A stretch of 64,000 nucleotides of DNA from Corynebacterium doosanense CAU 212 = DSM 45436. GTDB lineage: Bacteria > Actinomycetota > Actinomycetes > Mycobacteriales > Mycobacteriaceae. Positions 61,908 through 64,000 of the stretch are shown piece after piece (the first letter of the stretch is position 1; every line of letters starts with the position of its first letter). The DNA lies in assembly GCF_000767055.1 (NCBI RefSeq), contig NZ_CP006764.1, positions 124,001-188,000 on the forward strand. Direction: 5' to 3'. A program made the translations under genes and the position numbers. The notes under the pieces are model-generated. The model worked only from the letters and a program-made list of their open reading frames with translations. It was not told the origin of the DNA and ran no database searches.

Positions 61908-62578
61908 CGTTTCCTCCAGGAAGAAACCGGGGCGAAACCAGAGTGTTCGCGTAGTGACTCACGCCCTGGTCTTGCACCTCCCGCAATCAACACTGGCTGA
62001 GACTCCACTCTCCGTTAAGGTGTGAGACATTCGCGCTTTATCGAACATATGAGCGTGTATCGAACGGTCGGGAAGTCGGGGTTTCTGCGCCCAGGCTGCT
62101 GGAGTCAGGGCGGGCCACTACGGGCGAGATATGCCCGCCCCTGACGAGGCCGGCGCCATCAATGGCTCAAGCTTAGGTTCAATAAGGTCGACGGCTTTTT
62201 GCGCCAGACGGGGGCGGGGACATGTAGACCCGGCAACCTGGCAGGGCATGCGTCTGGGGCGGTGGAAAATCTGTGGACTACGAGAAGGTTTCCTGCGGGG
62301 CACGGGACTCGGCAGCACGCTCCAACCCGCATGGGAGGCCTTCGTCATGTCGGGGATCACGCTGATTTAACCACGCCTTTAACTAGCAACCTGCCCCCTC
62401 CGCAAACCTGCGAGGCAAAGCAAATTAACCCCTAACCATAACCAGAATCCACCTCTGCCGTCAAGGAAAACCCCCGAATGTCCTGCAGTTATGCAATTTC
62501 GTCAGATAATCCCAATTATCTGACGAAGTAGAACTACCCCCATGGGGGTGCTTTTGCCTAATCTGGTAGCGACGGAGG
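61908..62578. other. Gene-poor region with hairpins, possible replication origin
   Basis: No gene I can support. It contains two TATCGAAC repeats (62039-62046, 62058-62065), a strong GC hairpin with arms GTCAGGGCGGGC and GCCCGCCCCTGAC (62104-62145), an A/T-richer stretch (about 62375-62480) and a perfect 13-bp inverted repeat (62498-62527). This combination next to parA, an XRE gene and a KfrA-like gene fits a plasmid origin or centromere, but no Rep gene is identified. Confidence 0.4.
62498..62527. repeat. Perfect 13-bp inverted repeat
   Basis: TTCGTCAGATAAT and ATTATCTGACGAA separated by CCCA. The 11-mer TTATCTGACGA of the right arm also occurs at 57554-57564, 5 kb away. Confidence 0.7.
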
Positions 62579-62690
62579 AGCGTGGAATAATCACAGCCAG
62601 AGGCACCTTCTCCGGTCGCCATTTTCCGCGCGAGGCCATCCCGTAGCAGGGCGCCGGCACTACCGCTATGGCCTCGGCCACCGCGATACT
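62579..62690 (+). mobile_element. Strongly decayed IS6 (IS1628-like) start
   Basis: The stretch GAATAATCACAGCCA followed by CTTCTCCGGTCG matches the region around the transposase start of the IS6 copies, with many substitutions through to CACCGCGAT. Terminal repeats and the rest of the element are gone. Confidence 0.7.
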
Positions 62691-62879
62691 ATGACCGACC
62701 CACCACAGAACCTAGCGAGTTCCCTTAGCGTCGGCGCGGTCATCGCCCACCGCTGGGCCCAACATCTGCCCGAGCACTCCCTCACCCGACCCGTCGGTGC
62801 CTACACAGACCCGAACCTGGGGCGATGGGCCCGCTGGGAGAGCGGCATCGCCGAGGCCGTCGCAGGGCTGCCGCCCTGA
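62691..62879 (+). CDS. Small hypothetical protein
   Basis: 62 codons from ATG 62691, directly after the IS6 remnant. The peptide (VIAHRWAQHLPEHSLTRPVG) matches no family I know, and no ribosome-binding site is clear. May not be a gene. Confidence 0.25.
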   Translation: MTDPPQNLASSLSVGAVIAHRWAQHLPEHSLTRPVGAYTDPNLGRWARWESGIAEAVAGLPP

Positions 62880-63015
62880 CACGGGACGGTCGGCGGACAG
62901 AGGGTGTCCGCACACTCGTGGTCAAGTGCAGACTTCTCCGTCGTTCCGCCGAACTGGTCGGAGGGGCCCGGGCCCTCACCCCTCGTGGTGGCGATGGCCG
63001 CAACCTCACAATAAT

Positions 63016-63048
63016 AATAATAATCAGAATATTCTTCTGATTATTATT
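63016..63048. promoter_or_regulatory. A/T-rich palindrome upstream of kfrA
   Basis: AATAATAATCAGAA and TTCTGATTATTATT (14-bp arms, TATTC between), followed by a -10-like TATGAT at 63050. KfrA proteins repress their own promoter through such palindromes. Confidence 0.62.
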
Positions 63049-63093
63049 GTATGATTATGGAGACGTTGCCCCACCCCTTACCGAGGAGTCCCC

Positions 63094-63741
63094 ATGGCTG
63101 TCGATAGCCCCCGCGCCCGCACCGAACGCGCCCTGGCCGAGCTTGTGGCCACTGAAGGACCCCGGGCGGTCACCGTCGCCCGGATCCGGGCGGCAGCCCG
63201 GGTTGATCAAAGCGTGGCCGCGGACGTGGTCCGTCAGTGGCGTAGTACCCAACGGGTAGGCGCCACCGACGAGGTGGCTGCTCCCGCCACCGAGGATGAG
63301 ACGCGTGCTTTTGAAGCCCTGCGAGCAATCATCCGCCAGGCCGTGCTGACCGAGCGTGCCACCCAGGACGATGCCGTCAACCAGGCGGCCAGTGCTGCCG
63401 CCGAAGAGGCCGAGGAAGCCCGCCAGATGACCATCCGCATCGCCGAGGACCTCGAGAAAGAAAAGGCCACCACCGCCGAGCAGGCCACCACCATCGCCAC
63501 CTTGCAGGCCGAACTCGCCGCAGCAACCGCAGAGGCTGACCGGCTACGCGATGAAGTGACCCATCAGCGGGAGGTGGCCAGCACTGCCCGGGAGGAAGCC
63601 GCCGAAGCCCGCGGCAAACTCTTCGTCTACGAACAGCAAGCCACCGCACAGCCTGCACAAGCCACCGAATCCGCTGCCCCAACCACGGACGGAGAGCAAT
63701 CCGCAGCGACGACCACCACAACCAGCAAGAAGAAGGCGTAA
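63094..63741 (+). CDS. KfrA-like plasmid DNA-binding coiled-coil protein
   Basis: 215 aa, ATG 63094 with GAGGAG upstream. The N-terminal about 60 residues form the KfrA-type helical DNA-binding domain (TERALAELVATEGPRAVTVA, then RVDQSVAADVVRQWRS). From about 80 to 185 it is a long Ala/Glu-rich coiled coil (EEAEEARQMTIRIAEDLEKE), and it ends in a Thr/Ser-rich tail with SKKKA. KfrA proteins are autorepressors on broad-host plasmids and support partition. The palindrome at 63016 is its likely operator. 63742-64000 holds no recognisable gene. Confidence 0.78.
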   Translation: MAVDSPRARTERALAELVATEGPRAVTVARIRAAARVDQSVAADVVRQWRSTQRVGATDEVAAPATEDETRAFEALRAIIRQAVLTERATQDDAVNQAASAAAEEAEEARQMTIRIAEDLEKEKATTAEQATTIATLQAELAAATAEADRLRDEVTHQREVASTAREEAAEARGKLFVYEQQATAQPAQATESAAPTTDGEQSAATTTTTSKKKA

Positions 63742-64000
63742 CTGGCCAGCCGCCGGTGACACCACCTCGCGAGTAATGACCCGGATGGTGTGCAAAAGTC
63801 GTAGTCACATGTCTAAGCACCAGAGTTGATCTGCACCAGCCCACGGCTTTGTGTGAAGGGTCGGCCAGAATCTCTCCGGACATCGTCCTGCACCAGCTAA
63901 CCAGCTAACGAGGTACTCCCACCGCAGTAGGGAAGTTAGCTAGATCCGAAGGAGCTGCCCCCAGTCTTCGGACGATTGGGGACAATCGGCTGATCGTCCT

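Noticed and set aside
62131-62370. 79-codon plus-strand frame in the origin-like region
   Set aside because: It runs across the region behind a strong hairpin, has no ribosome-binding site and no recognisable family.

Overview
The window looks like a GC-rich actinobacterium, most probably a Corynebacterium. The evidence is a conserved chromosomal block at the left end and several copies of an IS1628-like IS6 element, a type known from Corynebacterium. No rRNA, tRNA or CRISPR array is visible. From about 7 kb onward the window is a mosaic of insertion sequences, gene fragments and plasmid-type genes. Parts of it (about 41-57 kb) read like imported Microbacterium/Brevibacterium-type DNA.

Layout. 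1-6.3 kb is intact housekeeping DNA: sugar O-acetyltransferase (cut by the window edge), AlkB, an M23 peptidase, a short-chain dehydrogenase, a tightly coupled run of S4 protein, double-VOC protein, MGMT-like protein and an SMR pair, a small secreted protein and a zinc alcohol dehydrogenase. 6.6-9.6 kb holds a truncated secreted SxxK protein, an IS3 element and a 5'-truncated IS256 transposase. 9.8-11.1 kb is a PadR regulator coupled to an alpha/beta hydrolase. 11.1-19.6 kb is an IS6 mosaic: three IS6 copies separate short passenger segments, and nearly every gene touching an IS end is broken (DUF1877-like, membrane protein, TrbL-like, TetR, serine hydrolase, MBL protein). 20.2-23.9 kb is a Tni/Tn5053-type transposon remnant whose ATPase gene is split by an IS21 element with a 5-bp target duplication.

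24.4-32.6 kb is an apparently complete operon: RpiR regulator, a three-domain metallophosphoesterase/PQQ-propeller protein, a four-subunit carbohydrate-type ABC importer and a HAD phosphatase. 34-40 kb is plasmid-like: a serine recombinase with a long N-terminal extension, a DprA-phosphoribosyltransferase pair and an unidentified plasmid-type protein cut by IS6. 40.1-42.3 kb is a nest of IS6, IS982 and IS481. 42.3-45.4 kb carries an amidohydrolase with an internal duplication and two SsuC/TauC-type permeases. 46.6-57.4 kb is a second RpiR/ABC/metallophosphoesterase/phosphatase locus with added Gfo/Idh/MocA and ThuA-like genes, an RpiR gene stopped by an amber codon, and a third metallophosphoesterase fused in frame behind an IS1380 transposase. 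57.7-64 kb is plasmid or conjugative-element DNA: a ParB-like protein, a secreted cell-wall protein, an IS982 copy, a ParA with an altered P-loop, an XRE regulator, possible origin structures and a KfrA-like protein.

The most interesting points are: two unrelated copies of one gene formula (RpiR + sugar ABC importer + calcineurin-like phosphoesterase + phosphatase), which suggests uptake and dephosphorylation of phosphodiesters; the DprA-PRTase pair as a candidate nucleotide-linked mobile-element or defence module; and several fresh-looking lesions (tandem duplications, an amber stop, an in-frame transposase/enzyme fusion, a split ATPase). All functions are inferred from reading the sequence. 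No database search was run.
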